Below, in pieces: positions 40,452 through 49,622 of a stretch of DNA of 58,675 bases; within the stretch, counting starts at the first letter, position 1; each line of letters starts with the position of its first letter. The stretch lies in contig JAHFSY010000028.1 of the NCBI GenBank assembly GCA_023269615.1, positions 1-58,675 on the forward strand. The letters run 5' to 3'. The notes under the pieces are model-generated. The model had not been told where the DNA came from and made no database searches. It was given only the letters and a program-made list of their open reading frames with translations. This stretch comes from Verrucomicrobiota bacterium. GTDB lineage: Bacteria; Verrucomicrobiota; Verrucomicrobiia; JABWAM01. The position numbers and the translations under genes are program-made.

Positions 40452-42329
40452 ATGCACATCACCCACGGCCTCGCAACGGGACAAGTTCTGCAACGACGTC
40501 GCAACCAAACCGCCTCAGCCCTCGTCACAGGAACCTGCTCCGGCGCCGGCCCCATCCATGTCCGCATCGCGCGGGGAGGGCAACCGGTGAAAGGCTGGGC
40601 AAATCGCCGCGTGGGACATGCGGCGAGAGGCAAATTCAGCGCGAAGCTCGACGGCATTCCCGTGGGTGGACCCTACACCGTCACATTTTCCATGGAGAAC
40701 GACTCACTCTCCGTGTCACGGGTGTACGTGGGCGACGTGTGGCTGCTGGGCGGCCAGAGCAACATGCAAGGCTGTGGCGTTCTGCGCGGCGCACCCTCCC
40801 CCCACCCGCTCGTTCACGCCATGTACATGGACCGCCATTGGGATCTCGCAAAAGAACCCATTCATTTTCCCACGGAATCCCCCGACAACGTCCACAACCA
40901 GCCAAAGCAATCGCCAGCCCAAGTTCGCGTCTTGCGTCGTGAAGCCACGCTCGGAGTCGGTCCCGGGATCCACTTCGGAAAGGAAATGGTCCGACGAAGC
41001 GGAGGCGTGCCCCAGGGATTGATCTGCACCGCGCATGGCGGCACCAGCATGGAGCAGTGGGATCCCGCGCTGAAAAACAAGGGCGGCGATTCGCTCTACG
41101 GTTCCATGATGTTGAGCCTGCGCCATTCGGGGCAACCCGTTTCCGGAATGCTCTGGTACCAGGGCGAGAGCGACGCCACGGAGAAAGCCGCGCCGTTGTT
41201 CACGAAAGCCATGAAACGCTTCGTGGTGGCCATTCGACGTGACTTCAAGCAACCCAACCTTCCATTCATCATGGTTCAGATTGGACGCGTCTACGGCGCC
41301 AACTGGGCCGGCCCTCACTGGAACGGCATCCAAAACCAGCAATACGAACTCAAGAAATACATCCGCAACCTGGAATGCGTCCCCACCATCGATCTGCCGC
41401 TCGATGATACCATTCATATCAGCGCCGAGGGCAACGCCCGCCTCGGCGTGCGTCTGGCGCGTCTTGCCGACCGCATGGTGTACGGCAACCGCAAGGAACT
41501 GCCCGCGCCCGAGCTCGTCTCGGTGGAACGCGTGAAAAACAAGACACTGAAGCCATCCTGCCCCTACAAGCTGAAATTGACGTTCCGCAACACCGTGGGC
41601 GGACTGCGCGCGCACTCTCTTCCCACCGGCTTTTCTCTCGTGAACGACAAGCATGAGGACACGGAATTCATTTTCAAAACAGAGATATCCGGCAAGAACG
41701 TTGTTTTCCTCGAGACCATGACTCCCGCCCATTTTGGAGATTACAAGCTCATGCATGGCCACGGGCGCTTTCCCCACGTCAACATCACTGACAGTCGAGA
41801 CATGCCCATCCCGGTGTTTGGCCCTGTGGACATCGCACCCAACGTCGCGCTCTGCCCCTTCATCACGCAATGGCTGGTCAGCGAAATCCAGAAGCCCGGC
41901 AAACCAATCCGACATTTGTCCCGCCCCAACCCTTCAAGCAAACTAAGACTGAAGAAGCGCTCCTTCCCCTCATGGTTTCTGGATATGCATGAAGTCTGGG
42001 GTGGACGCCCGGGCCAGTGCTTTTTCTTCACCGACATCAAGCTCGACGAGAAGATGCAGCTCAACCTGCGGGTCGGATCGGATGGACCCATGCGCGTGTG
42101 GATCGACAACAAGCTGGTGCTTCAGGACCTCGCCGCCACCAACCCCTGCATTCTCGACAAAAACATCAGCCCCGTCACCCTCCAGCAGGGAAAACACCGG
42201 ATCACCGTCGCCATCGACCTCAACGGCGGGCTCGCCTGGGGTTTCAACCTACGCTTCAATCGCAACGACATAAGCCTCGCCCGCGCCCGCCAACGCGACT
42301 ACGCCGTCCCGATTTGTTGTTTGAAGTAA
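40452..42329 (+). CDS. SASA-family carbohydrate esterase
   Basis: A 625-residue protein of the sialate O-acetylesterase-like (SASA) family. The nucleophile block is VWLLGGQSNMQG, with ICTAHGGTSMEQWDPAL, LWYQGESDATE and the Asp/His region LDDTIHISAEGNARLG. About 90 N-terminal beta-rich residues and a C-terminal beta domain (residues about 480-625, FFFTDIKLDEKMQLNLRVG with DGPMRVWIDNK) frame the catalytic part; the latter resembles a PA14 or carbohydrate-binding module. No signal peptide is evident, which is unusual for the family. It probably removes acetyl groups from polysaccharide fragments. Confidence 0.88.
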   Translation: MHITHGLATGQVLQRRRNQTASALVTGTCSGAGPIHVRIARGGQPVKGWANRRVGHAARGKFSAKLDGIPVGGPYTVTFSMENDSLSVSRVYVGDVWLLGGQSNMQGCGVLRGAPSPHPLVHAMYMDRHWDLAKEPIHFPTESPDNVHNQPKQSPAQVRVLRREATLGVGPGIHFGKEMVRRSGGVPQGLICTAHGGTSMEQWDPALKNKGGDSLYGSMMLSLRHSGQPVSGMLWYQGESDATEKAAPLFTKAMKRFVVAIRRDFKQPNLPFIMVQIGRVYGANWAGPHWNGIQNQQYELKKYIRNLECVPTIDLPLDDTIHISAEGNARLGVRLARLADRMVYGNRKELPAPELVSVERVKNKTLKPSCPYKLKLTFRNTVGGLRAHSLPTGFSLVNDKHEDTEFIFKTEISGKNVVFLETMTPAHFGDYKLMHGHGRFPHVNITDSRDMPIPVFGPVDIAPNVALCPFITQWLVSEIQKPGKPIRHLSRPNPSSKLRLKKRSFPSWFLDMHEVWGGRPGQCFFFTDIKLDEKMQLNLRVGSDGPMRVWIDNKLVLQDLAATNPCILDKNISPVTLQQGKHRITVAIDLNGGLAWGFNLRFNRNDISLARARQRDYAVPICCLK

Positions 42330-42347
42330 ACAGAATGCCTCTCGCAA

Positions 42348-42602
42348 CCCGCGCTACGCCGCTCGCCGTCGCGACGAAGCGCTTTGGCGTAGTCGGATAG
42401 GCTTCGGCGAGGCGAGAGACGCCAAGTCGCAAAGGCAGCCCTTGATCCCCAACCATGCCATTGTCAATCGCCACTGTGGTGGCGATTGACAATGGCATGG
42501 TTGAATGCTGTTCGGAAATCTGCGTCCGTCTGCGTTAATCTGCGGAGAAATCCGGGACCAAGGGCCTTTGCGACTTGGCGTCTTTGCGCGAGGCCTCCGG
42601 AA
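42348..42602. repeat. Composite hairpin repeat, copy C (reverse orientation)
   Basis: It contains the CCCGCGCTACGCC module (42348-42417), GCAAAGGCAGCCCTTGATCCCC, and a perfect 25-bp palindrome (42450-42474 with 42479-42503, loop TGTG). Three TCTGCG words follow (42519-42546), then GGGACCAAGGG and TTTGCGCGAGG. Read on the minus strand, its wings match copies A and B almost base for base, with a different palindrome. It separates convergent genes. Confidence 0.85.
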
Positions 42603-42617
42603 ATTCCAAACTCTCAC

Positions 42618-45434
42618 TTACACCAGGATCCGCGCGTGCACATCCCTCTTGCGCGTGGGGAAATGCGACCGGGCGTTGCGCTTGCCGCTTTTCTTCACGA
42701 TCTTCTCAACATGGACGGTGCAGACCTTGTATTCGGGACATTTCGAAAGCGTGTCGGCTGAACTTGAAAGAAGCGTGTTCAGATTATTGTCGGGGAAATG
42801 GAATGTCGTGAAGAGCTGTCCCGGCGGCACGCGCTCGCTGATCGCGCAGGGAAGCTCCACGCTGGCGCGATGGCTGGTCACCTTCACCATGTCGCCATCC
42901 GCAATGCCGTGCTCCACCGCATCATCGGCGTGGATTTCCAGGATATCGCGATTGACGAATTCGATGAGCCCGGAGTGCCGCGTCTGCGCGCCGCAATTGT
43001 AATGATGCAACACCCGACCCGTGACGAGCGTGAAAGGATATTTCCCGGTGGGTTCCTCGCCGGGAGGCAGGTATTCGGCGGGCGCAAACTTTGCCTTGCC
43101 GCGCGGAAACACCTCGGTGTGCATCACGGACGTGCCGGGATGTGCCATGTTCAGAACAGGCCATTGGAGGCCGAAACCGCGATCCAGTTTTTCGTAGGAG
43201 ACACCGGCCAGCGTCGGCGTCAGGCGGGCGATTTCATCCATGATGTCGGAACTCGTCGTGCAATTCATGGTGTAGCCCAGCATCTCGGAAACACGGATCA
43301 TCTGAACATCATCGGGTATGATTCCATCCTGCGGCTCGATGACTTTGCGACAACGCTGAATACGGCGCTCGCCATTGGTGAAAGTGCCGTCCTTCTCAAC
43401 AAAGCTGGCGGCGGGCAGGACGAGATGTGCGTATTTGCATGTCTCATTAAAGAAAAGATCAGTCACCGCCAGAAACTCGAGCTTTCCGAGCGCAGCCTGG
43501 ACCTTGAGCAGGTTCGGGTCGGTCTGCGCCACGTCGTATCCCATCACCCACATCCCGCGAAGTTTGCCTTCGAGCGCCGCGTCCCACATTTCGGGAACCT
43601 TCCAGCCCAGGCGTTCCGGGAGCGGACGTCCAGTGGCGTCGTTAAACTTTGCCTGCACCAACGGATCGCTGAGCTTTTGATACGCCGTGAAATAGACAGG
43701 CACCGAGCCGACATCGCACGACCCCTGCACATTGTTTTGTCCACGCAACGGATTGACGCCCGTGCCCGGCCGCCCGACGCTGCCGGTCAGGATTGCGAGG
43801 TTGCAAAGGGTCATCACGCCGTAGGAGCCATACTTGTGCTCGGTCATGCCCAGGCCATGTGCGCACATGGAAGCGCCGCTCGTGGCGTAGAGGCGGGCCG
43901 CCTTGCGGATTTTTTCGGCGGGCACGCCCGTGATTTTCTCCACGGCTTCAGGAGTGTATTTTTTGACGACCTCCAGCCATGTGTCAAAATTTTCCGTGCG
44001 TGCCTCGATGAATTTTTTGTCGTGGAGCCCTTCACTGACAATGACATTGGCGAGGCCATTGAAGAGCGCGACATTGGTGCCGGGCTTGAGCTGCAGATGC
44101 ACCTCGGCGTACCGGCAGAGCTCGATGCGGCGCGGATCAATCACAATCAGCTTTGTGCCTCGACGAAGCGCGCGCTTGATCCGGGCGCCCGTCACAGGAT
44201 GCCCTTCCGTGGGATTGGCGCCGATGACCATGAGAAGCTTGGTTTTCTCCAGGTCGTTAAGCGAATTGGTGGCCGCCCATGTTCCAAAAACCTCCATCAT
44301 CCCGCTGACGGTCGCGCTGTGGCAGACGCGCGCACAGTTGTCCACGTTGTTGGTGCCCACGGCGCAGCGCATCAACTTCTGCATCAGGTAATTTTCCTCG
44401 TTCGTGCCCCGGCTCGAGGACAGGGCCGCAAGCGCGTCGGGTCCATGCGATTTTTTAATCCGATTGAATTCACTGCCAATCATGGCAAGCGCATCATCCC
44501 ACGAGCACTCCACCCATTGGTCCCCCACCCGCTTCATGGGTTTGCGCAAACGCTCCTTGGAATAGACGTAATCCCATCCGAAACGTCCCTTCACGCACGC
44601 GTGCCCCCAATTGACCGGGCTCGCGTCAACGGGCTTCATGCTGACGATGCGGCCGCCGCGAACACCCACATCAAAATTGCAACCGACCCCGCAGTAGGCG
44701 CATGTGGTCCGCGTGGTGTATTCGGGTTTGCCGTGCTGGACCACGGCCTTCTCAACAAGCGCATCCGTGGGGCATTCCTTCACACATGCGCCACACGAGA
44801 CGCAATTGGATGCTGCGAAGCCGACATCGTTACCGGCGGTCACCGACGAGGCAAAGCCACGGCCTGACATGGAGATGGCGAACGTCCCCTGAACCTCGTC
44901 ACACGCGCGCACGCAGCGGGCGCAGGCGATGCACTTGTTGGCATCAAAAATGAAAAATGGATTGGAATCGTCCACCTTGTAGTCCCGCCTGGCAATCTGG
45001 TCCGTCTTGCCATGACTGTGGCCATTGTGGCGATGGCCATTCCCGTTCAGGTGGTGACCACTTGTGCCGCTACGGCGATACCGAACCTTCTGGAGCCCGA
45101 ACTGCGCAGCGTAGGTGCGAAGCTGTTCGCTGGCGTGGAGTACATCCTCAGGTTGTTCCGAGAGGTAGAGCTCGATCACATTACGCCGGAGCTGGTTGAG
45201 CTTCGGGGATTCGGTACGCACGACCATGCCATCGCGGACCGGCGTGGTGCATGATGCGGGGTAGCCTCGCTGTCCATCCACCTCACACAGGCAGAGGCGG
45301 CAGGAGCCGTAGGGCTTGAGATTGGCCGATGCGCAGAGGTAGGGAATCTGAATCCCCTGAAGGCGCGCAGCATTCCAGATGGTGTCGCCGGGCTGGGCAT
45401 CGATCTTGCGGCCGTTGATGGTGAATGTGGGCAT
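42618..45434 (-). CDS. fdsA: NAD-dependent formate dehydrogenase, catalytic alpha subunit
   Basis: A 938-residue Mo/W-bis-MGD enzyme that oxidises formate to CO2. An N-terminal 2Fe-2S domain (C34, C45, C48, C62) is followed by a His/Cys-rich segment and two 4Fe-4S motifs, CIACARCVRACDEVQG and CVSCGACVKECPTDAL. The proximal cluster is CAYCGVGCNFDVGV. Catalytic C371 lies in NCARVCHSATVSG, a cysteine where some relatives have selenocysteine. Residues 127-141 form a loop with six His that appears lineage-specific. GGGGAGGA lies about 10 nt before the ATG. Partners FdsB and FdsG lie upstream on the same strand, separated by three opposite genes. Confidence 0.93.
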   Translation of the reverse strand: MPTFTINGRKIDAQPGDTIWNAARLQGIQIPYLCASANLKPYGSCRLCLCEVDGQRGYPASCTTPVRDGMVVRTESPKLNQLRRNVIELYLSEQPEDVLHASEQLRTYAAQFGLQKVRYRRSGTSGHHLNGNGHRHNGHSHGKTDQIARRDYKVDDSNPFFIFDANKCIACARCVRACDEVQGTFAISMSGRGFASSVTAGNDVGFAASNCVSCGACVKECPTDALVEKAVVQHGKPEYTTRTTCAYCGVGCNFDVGVRGGRIVSMKPVDASPVNWGHACVKGRFGWDYVYSKERLRKPMKRVGDQWVECSWDDALAMIGSEFNRIKKSHGPDALAALSSSRGTNEENYLMQKLMRCAVGTNNVDNCARVCHSATVSGMMEVFGTWAATNSLNDLEKTKLLMVIGANPTEGHPVTGARIKRALRRGTKLIVIDPRRIELCRYAEVHLQLKPGTNVALFNGLANVIVSEGLHDKKFIEARTENFDTWLEVVKKYTPEAVEKITGVPAEKIRKAARLYATSGASMCAHGLGMTEHKYGSYGVMTLCNLAILTGSVGRPGTGVNPLRGQNNVQGSCDVGSVPVYFTAYQKLSDPLVQAKFNDATGRPLPERLGWKVPEMWDAALEGKLRGMWVMGYDVAQTDPNLLKVQAALGKLEFLAVTDLFFNETCKYAHLVLPAASFVEKDGTFTNGERRIQRCRKVIEPQDGIIPDDVQMIRVSEMLGYTMNCTTSSDIMDEIARLTPTLAGVSYEKLDRGFGLQWPVLNMAHPGTSVMHTEVFPRGKAKFAPAEYLPPGEEPTGKYPFTLVTGRVLHHYNCGAQTRHSGLIEFVNRDILEIHADDAVEHGIADGDMVKVTSHRASVELPCAISERVPPGQLFTTFHFPDNNLNTLLSSSADTLSKCPEYKVCTVHVEKIVKKSGKRNARSHFPTRKRDVHARILV

Positions 45435-45539
45435 GGGATGTCGTCCTCCCCATCATGCGCACGAATCCGGAAAATTTCACCAACAATATGCGATATCGTC
45501 CCCGTCGGAGGCGCAAGACGGGTTGGTCCCTGAAATGCG

Positions 45540-45568
45540 TTGAAATGGTTCCTTCTGCGGTCTAGAAC
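45540..45568 (+). promoter_or_regulatory. Promoter of the acyltransferase gene
   Basis: TTGAAA (45540-45545), 17-nt spacer and TAGAAC (45563-45568), 5 nt before the ATG. Predicted transcription begins at or next to the start codon. Confidence 0.6.
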
Positions 45569-45573
45569 CCGCC

Positions 45574-46734
45574 ATGGCAGTTTTCACCCCCCCCCCAGCG
45601 CCGTCCATCCGCTACATTCCGTCCCTCGATGGGGTTCGAGCAATCGCCATCATCATGGTGGTGCTGGTTCATGCCAATTACCTGAGTTTTGGATGGATTG
45701 GTGTTCAGATTTTTTTCGTGTTGTCGGGGTACCTCGTCTCCGCGGTGCTCCTCCGTTCCACGGAGGCCCATCCAGACGATTCCCTCCTTCAACATTTAAA
45801 AAGATTCTACTGGAATCGTTGCCTTCGCATTTTTCCGATCTACTTTACACCGCTGATTCTGGCGACCATCGCATGGCTGATTTTCGGTGGCCCGCCCGGA
45901 TTTGGAGAACAGCAGAAATATCTTTATACGTTCACCTACAACATCTATCGGATCATCCCGCACGCAGGCACCGGCATTCCGATTGAACATTTATGGTCCA
46001 TTTCAGCTGAAGAGCAATTCTATCTCATCTGGCCGTTTTTATTTTTTTTGCTCCCTCGCACCATCCTGGCCCGCGTGGTGTTTTCCCTCGTCTTCATCGT
46101 TCCACTGTTGCGCATGGCATTCGCATGGTTCGTCATCCAGTATTTGGGCTGGGGACTCTATCCAGACCGCATTTCGGAAATCGAGTATCAATTGACGATC
46201 TTCCAGCTGGACGCTTTCGCGATGGGCGCTGCGCTGAATTTTGTGAATTTCAGCGCTTCATTCACGGCGCATTGTATCAGGCGCTTTTGGATTGTGCTCC
46301 TGATCGCGTGCTACGCGAGTCTCCTGAACAATGGCGACTGGCCCAATCTTCATTACGATCTTTTCACCTTCCATGGATTTTGCCGCGACCTGTGTCCTCC
46401 TGTGATGCATTACCGGTACCAATACCTGGCAGGTTTCTCCGTTTTGAATCTCCTCGCGGCTTTGTTGATTTTTTCGATCATCAAAGGACGGGACGCCATC
46501 CCCTTCCTGGACCATCCGATCGTGACCTACATCGGGAAAATATCCTACGGCCTGTATATCTTTCACGCGCCGATCCAGGTATGGACTTTCCGCTTGCTTT
46601 CAATACCGGATGAGAAAGTTGGTCACGGGGAGGCCACATTTCCGTTCATCATCTATATCGTCGTCCTGCTGGGATTCTCGAGTCTCTCCTATCATTTCTT
46701 TGAAAAGCGCTTCCTTAGACTGAAATCCGGATGA
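45574..46734 (+). CDS. Membrane acyltransferase 3 (OafA/YrhL family)
   Basis: A 386-residue integral membrane O-acyltransferase that acetylates surface sugars or peptidoglycan. The signature is YIPSLDGVRAIAIIMVVLVH with the catalytic His, then GVQIFFVLSGYLVSAVLLR and EHLWSISAEEQFYLIWP. About ten hydrophobic helices are present, ending in a typical YGLYIFHAPIQVW. It lies on the strand opposite the formate dehydrogenase genes and splits them. The acceptor is unknown. Confidence 0.92.
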   Translation: MAVFTPPPAPSIRYIPSLDGVRAIAIIMVVLVHANYLSFGWIGVQIFFVLSGYLVSAVLLRSTEAHPDDSLLQHLKRFYWNRCLRIFPIYFTPLILATIAWLIFGGPPGFGEQQKYLYTFTYNIYRIIPHAGTGIPIEHLWSISAEEQFYLIWPFLFFLLPRTILARVVFSLVFIVPLLRMAFAWFVIQYLGWGLYPDRISEIEYQLTIFQLDAFAMGAALNFVNFSASFTAHCIRRFWIVLLIACYASLLNNGDWPNLHYDLFTFHGFCRDLCPPVMHYRYQYLAGFSVLNLLAALLIFSIIKGRDAIPFLDHPIVTYIGKISYGLYIFHAPIQVWTFRLLSIPDEKVGHGEATFPFIIYIVVLLGFSSLSYHFFEKRFLRLKSG

Positions 46735-46907
46735 GCCACGCGTAAAAGCCTCCCGCTCCAATTCCCCGGTCTGTCGAAAGTGGCAGGTAGCGGCTTCGAA
46801 ATATTTCCACCGTGATCGGGTGGCCCGGCGTGGCATGCCATCCGAAGGGACAAAAGGTCGCCAAACGAAACTTGACGTGATATCCCGGATGTGTCACAGT
46901 GTGTCTC

Positions 46908-47162
46908 ATGAAGACGATTTCCATCCGCGAGTTGCACTCAAAGACCGGTGAGTACGTCCGCAAGGCCGCAAGGCTCGGAGAGATTTACATCACGGATCAT
47001 GGCAGGACCATCGCCCGCATCGTGCCCGAGGCGGAGAAACCCGAAGTGCCCTATTTTGCCCGGCGAAAGCTTTCGCCCGGATTCAAAGCCATCATGCACA
47101 AGCTGAAGGGCGGAACGGACAGCACCATCCTGATCTCCGAGGATCGCGAAGACCGGGTCTGA
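46908..47162 (+). CDS. Phd/YefM-family antitoxin
   Basis: An 84-residue antitoxin. The N-terminal DNA-binding fold matches Phd/YefM (MKTISIRELHSKTGEYVRKA, then ITDHGRTIARIVP). The C-terminal part (STILISEDREDRV) would neutralise the toxin. Its TGA overlaps the toxin ATG by one base. TTGACG at 46872-46877 is 30 nt before the ATG, with a weak -10. The 173-nt gap upstream holds nothing else that I can see. Confidence 0.88.
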   Translation: MKTISIRELHSKTGEYVRKAARLGEIYITDHGRTIARIVPEAEKPEVPYFARRKLSPGFKAIMHKLKGGTDSTILISEDREDRV

Positions 47163-47590
47163 TGATCTACTTTGACTCCAACTACATCGTACGCCTCTAT
47201 TTCAAAGATCCAGGCTTCGAGGCCGTTCGTCAATTCGCCACCACCGCACCCATTGCCTGCGCCCAGCATGGTCAGGCGGAAGTGATAGCTGCCCTGCATC
47301 GGAAGCGCCGCGAGGGAAGCCTCTCCCCAAGTCTCTACACCATTGCCTTGAAGGAATTCACGGACGAAAGTCAGACCGGCGCATTCACATGGTTGCCCCT
47401 TTCCACAGCAGTGTTCGCGCGTGTGGCACAAGTTTACGCCAAGCTTCCAGCCGATATTTTCCTCCGCGCCGCCGACGCCCTTCATCTGACCTGCGCTGCC
47501 GAAAACCACTTCCGAGCGATCTACTCCAACGACCAGCGTCTCCTCGCTGCCGCGGAACATTTCGGAATCAAGGGCGTCAATGTGATTTGA
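47162..47590 (+). CDS. PIN-domain toxin (VapC-like)
   Basis: A 142-residue PIN-domain RNase. Acidic residues are in MIYFDSNYIVRLY, HGQAEVIAALHRK, DIFLRAADALHLTCA and IYSNDQRLLAAAEHFG, the full VapC set. It is co-translated with the Phd-like antitoxin. It ends 5 nt from the stop of fdsB on the other strand, so it sits snugly between two parts of the formate dehydrogenase locus. Confidence 0.9.
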   Translation: MIYFDSNYIVRLYFKDPGFEAVRQFATTAPIACAQHGQAEVIAALHRKRREGSLSPSLYTIALKEFTDESQTGAFTWLPLSTAVFARVAQVYAKLPADIFLRAADALHLTCAAENHFRAIYSNDQRLLAAAEHFGIKGVNVI

Positions 47591-47595
47591 GGCGT

Positions 47596-49050
47596 TTACT
47601 TCCGTTGAAATTCGTTCCCAAAATACTGGATCGCCGTCTGCACCGGCATCGGGGCGAGACCGCCCAGGGCGCAGAGGCTGCCAAGCTTCATCGTCTCACC
47701 CAATTCGTCGAGCAGGGCGAGGTCCTCTTTCGTCCCCTGCCCCGCGAGGATGACTTCTAGGATTTCTTTTGCGCGTGTTGAGCCGATCCGGCAGGGGGTG
47801 CATTTGCCGCAGGATTCCTCGGCGGTGAATTCCATGAAGTGACGCGACAGGTTCACCATGTTCGTGTCATCGTCGTACACCACGATCCCGCCGTGGCCGA
47901 GGATTCCTCCCACCTTGATGAATTCATCGAAGCAGATTTTTGTCTTGAGGAGTGACTTCGGGAAAATCGAGCCGAGCGGACCGCCGACCTGCACGGCCTT
48001 GAATTTCGCTCCCTTGGGCATTCCCCCGCCGTAGCCCCAGATGACTTCCTCGAGCGTGACGCCGAAGGGCACCTCGACGAGCCCGGCGTTCTTCACCTGC
48101 CCCGCAAGCTGAAGCGGAATCGTTCCCTTGGATTTTTCGGTTCCGAGCGAGGCGTGCCAGTCGCCACCGCGCAGGATGACATCGGGGACCGTTGCGAAGG
48201 TGACGACGTTGTTGATGACGGTCGGCTTCTGCCACAGTCCCTGGATGGCGGGGAATGGCGGCTTGGGACGCACCATGCCGCGCTTGCCCTCGAGCGATTC
48301 GAGGAGTGCCGTTTCCTCTCCACAAATGTAAGCACCGGCGCCCACGAACACCTTCAGCTCAAAAAAATCCTCCTCCAGGATGCCGGCCTCGGTTGCATGG
48401 GCGATCGCGTTCCGTAATTTCGTGATGCCAGCCGGATACTCGCTGCGGACATAAACAAATCCCTTTTTTGCGCCCACGGCGTGTGCGCAAATCGCCATTC
48501 CCTCGATCAGGCGATAGGGATCGCCCTCAAGGATCATGCGGTCGGAATACGTGCCGGGATCACCCTCGTCGGCGTTGGCGACGACGTACTTGAGATCACT
48601 TGCGGTGTCCTTGGTGGTCTGCCATTTGATCCCAGCGGGAAACGCCGCGCCTCCGCGCCCACGCAGATTTGCCTTCTTCATCTCGTCCAGAATCTTTTGC
48701 GGATCCATCCCGCGCGCCTTGTTCAACGCCTTGAACCCGTGCTGCTCGATGGACATCGGCTCCGTCACTCCCGCGTTGGCAAACGTGAAACGCGTTTGCT
48801 TTGTAAAAAAGGACATTTGAGAAATCGGTTCCGGCGTTTTCTTGAGCAGAACGGGAACCTGGCTGGGGGGGACATTGGAGTAGCCCGCCCGTCCCTGGGG
48901 CGTGTCCACCTCGACGAGCGGCTCGAGGAAGAATGCGCCACGAGAACTGGTCCGTACAATTTCGACTTCCTTGATCTTTTCAAATGCGGACGCGACCCGG
49001 TCCGCCCCGGCGGCGCATGCGCTCGAATCGTCCGGGATGTAAACTTTCAT
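47596..49050 (-). CDS. fdsB: Formate dehydrogenase NAD/FMN subunit (NuoF-like)
   Basis: A 484-residue NuoF/HoxF-like protein. An N-terminal thioredoxin-like domain (residues about 1-110) precedes the FMN-binding NLRGRGGAAFPAGIKW, the NAD-binding GAGAYICGEETALLESLEGKRG (in part) and the 4Fe-4S motif ESCGKCTPCRIGST. It passes electrons from FdsA to NAD+. The start MKVYIPDD overlaps the fdsG stop (ATGA). In context it could also serve complex I, since no nuoE or nuoF occurs in the nuo cluster here, but the adjacent fdsA favours formate dehydrogenase. Confidence 0.9.
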   Translation of the reverse strand: MKVYIPDDSSACAAGADRVASAFEKIKEVEIVRTSSRGAFFLEPLVEVDTPQGRAGYSNVPPSQVPVLLKKTPEPISQMSFFTKQTRFTFANAGVTEPMSIEQHGFKALNKARGMDPQKILDEMKKANLRGRGGAAFPAGIKWQTTKDTASDLKYVVANADEGDPGTYSDRMILEGDPYRLIEGMAICAHAVGAKKGFVYVRSEYPAGITKLRNAIAHATEAGILEEDFFELKVFVGAGAYICGEETALLESLEGKRGMVRPKPPFPAIQGLWQKPTVINNVVTFATVPDVILRGGDWHASLGTEKSKGTIPLQLAGQVKNAGLVEVPFGVTLEEVIWGYGGGMPKGAKFKAVQVGGPLGSIFPKSLLKTKICFDEFIKVGGILGHGGIVVYDDDTNMVNLSRHFMEFTAEESCGKCTPCRIGSTRAKEILEVILAGQGTKEDLALLDELGETMKLGSLCALGGLAPMPVQTAIQYFGNEFQRK

Positions 49051-49493
49051 TTGTAATCCTTGAGCAGGCTCATCACATTCCCCGAGGTGAAGCGACCATG
49101 GACATCGTGATCCACCATCAGGCTGGGGGACAACGCGCAATTTCCCAGGCAATAAACTTTCTCGATCGTGAACCGCTTATCCTTTGAAGTGCCGCCGAGT
49201 TTGCAACCGAGTTTTTTTTCCAGCGCGGCCAGCGATTTTTCGCAATGGGTCGCCAGGCAGGAATCGCCGAGGCAGAAACGGATGACATGGCGGCCGGGTG
49301 GCTCCGTCCGCAGGTCGTGATAGAAACTCAGCACGCCCGCCACGTCGCTGTCCGTGACGCCGAGAGCATGAGCAATTTCGGGGACGGAATCGCGCGGCAC
49401 ATAGCCAAACACTTCCTGTATTTTCTGCAAAGTGGCCAGGATGTTCGGCTGCGAGGACCTGCATTCCTGGAGAATCGGGGCAAGATCGGGCAT
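49047..49493 (-). CDS. fdsG: Formate dehydrogenase 2Fe-2S subunit (NuoE-like)
   Basis: A 148-residue NuoE-type subunit with a helical N-terminal part (LATLQKIQEVFGYVPRDSVP) and a thioredoxin-fold 2Fe-2S domain whose ligands lie in RFCLGDSCLATHC and VYCLGNCALSPS. It is the first gene of the fdsG-fdsB pair and is coupled to fdsB by a 4-nt overlap. A consensus TTGACA promoter lies just upstream. Confidence 0.92.
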   Translation of the reverse strand: MPDLAPILQECRSSQPNILATLQKIQEVFGYVPRDSVPEIAHALGVTDSDVAGVLSFYHDLRTEPPGRHVIRFCLGDSCLATHCEKSLAALEKKLGCKLGGTSKDKRFTIEKVYCLGNCALSPSLMVDHDVHGRFTSGNVMSLLKDYK

Positions 49494-49501
49494 AATTTTC
49501 G

Positions 49502-49530
49502 ATCATCACGCGCACCCCATTTCATGTCAA
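49502..49530 (-). promoter_or_regulatory. Promoter of fdsG-fdsB
   Basis: On the minus strand: TTGACA (49530-49525), 17-nt spacer, GATGAT (49507-49502), 8 nt to the ATG. A leaderless transcript is predicted. Confidence 0.6.
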
Positions 49531-49622
49531 GCGCTAGAGATAATTTCGGAAGCAAGGTGCGATCCACCCTGTTTTCTTCCTCCTTGTTTGCGTTCCGCTC
49601 TTGAAGTATCTGTTGACACATC

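Noticed and set aside
44322..44324. Selenocysteine in the formate dehydrogenase
   Set aside because: The codon at the catalytic position is TGC (Cys), not TGA.
42798..44867. A 689-codon open frame on the plus strand
   Set aside because: It lies wholly opposite fdsA, whose frame has all cofactor motifs. Long antisense frames are common in GC-rich DNA, and the translated sequence shows no domain.
45562..45795. Minus-strand frame at the 5' end of the acyltransferase gene
   Set aside because: It is antisense to the conserved acyltransferase signature and has no ribosome-binding site.
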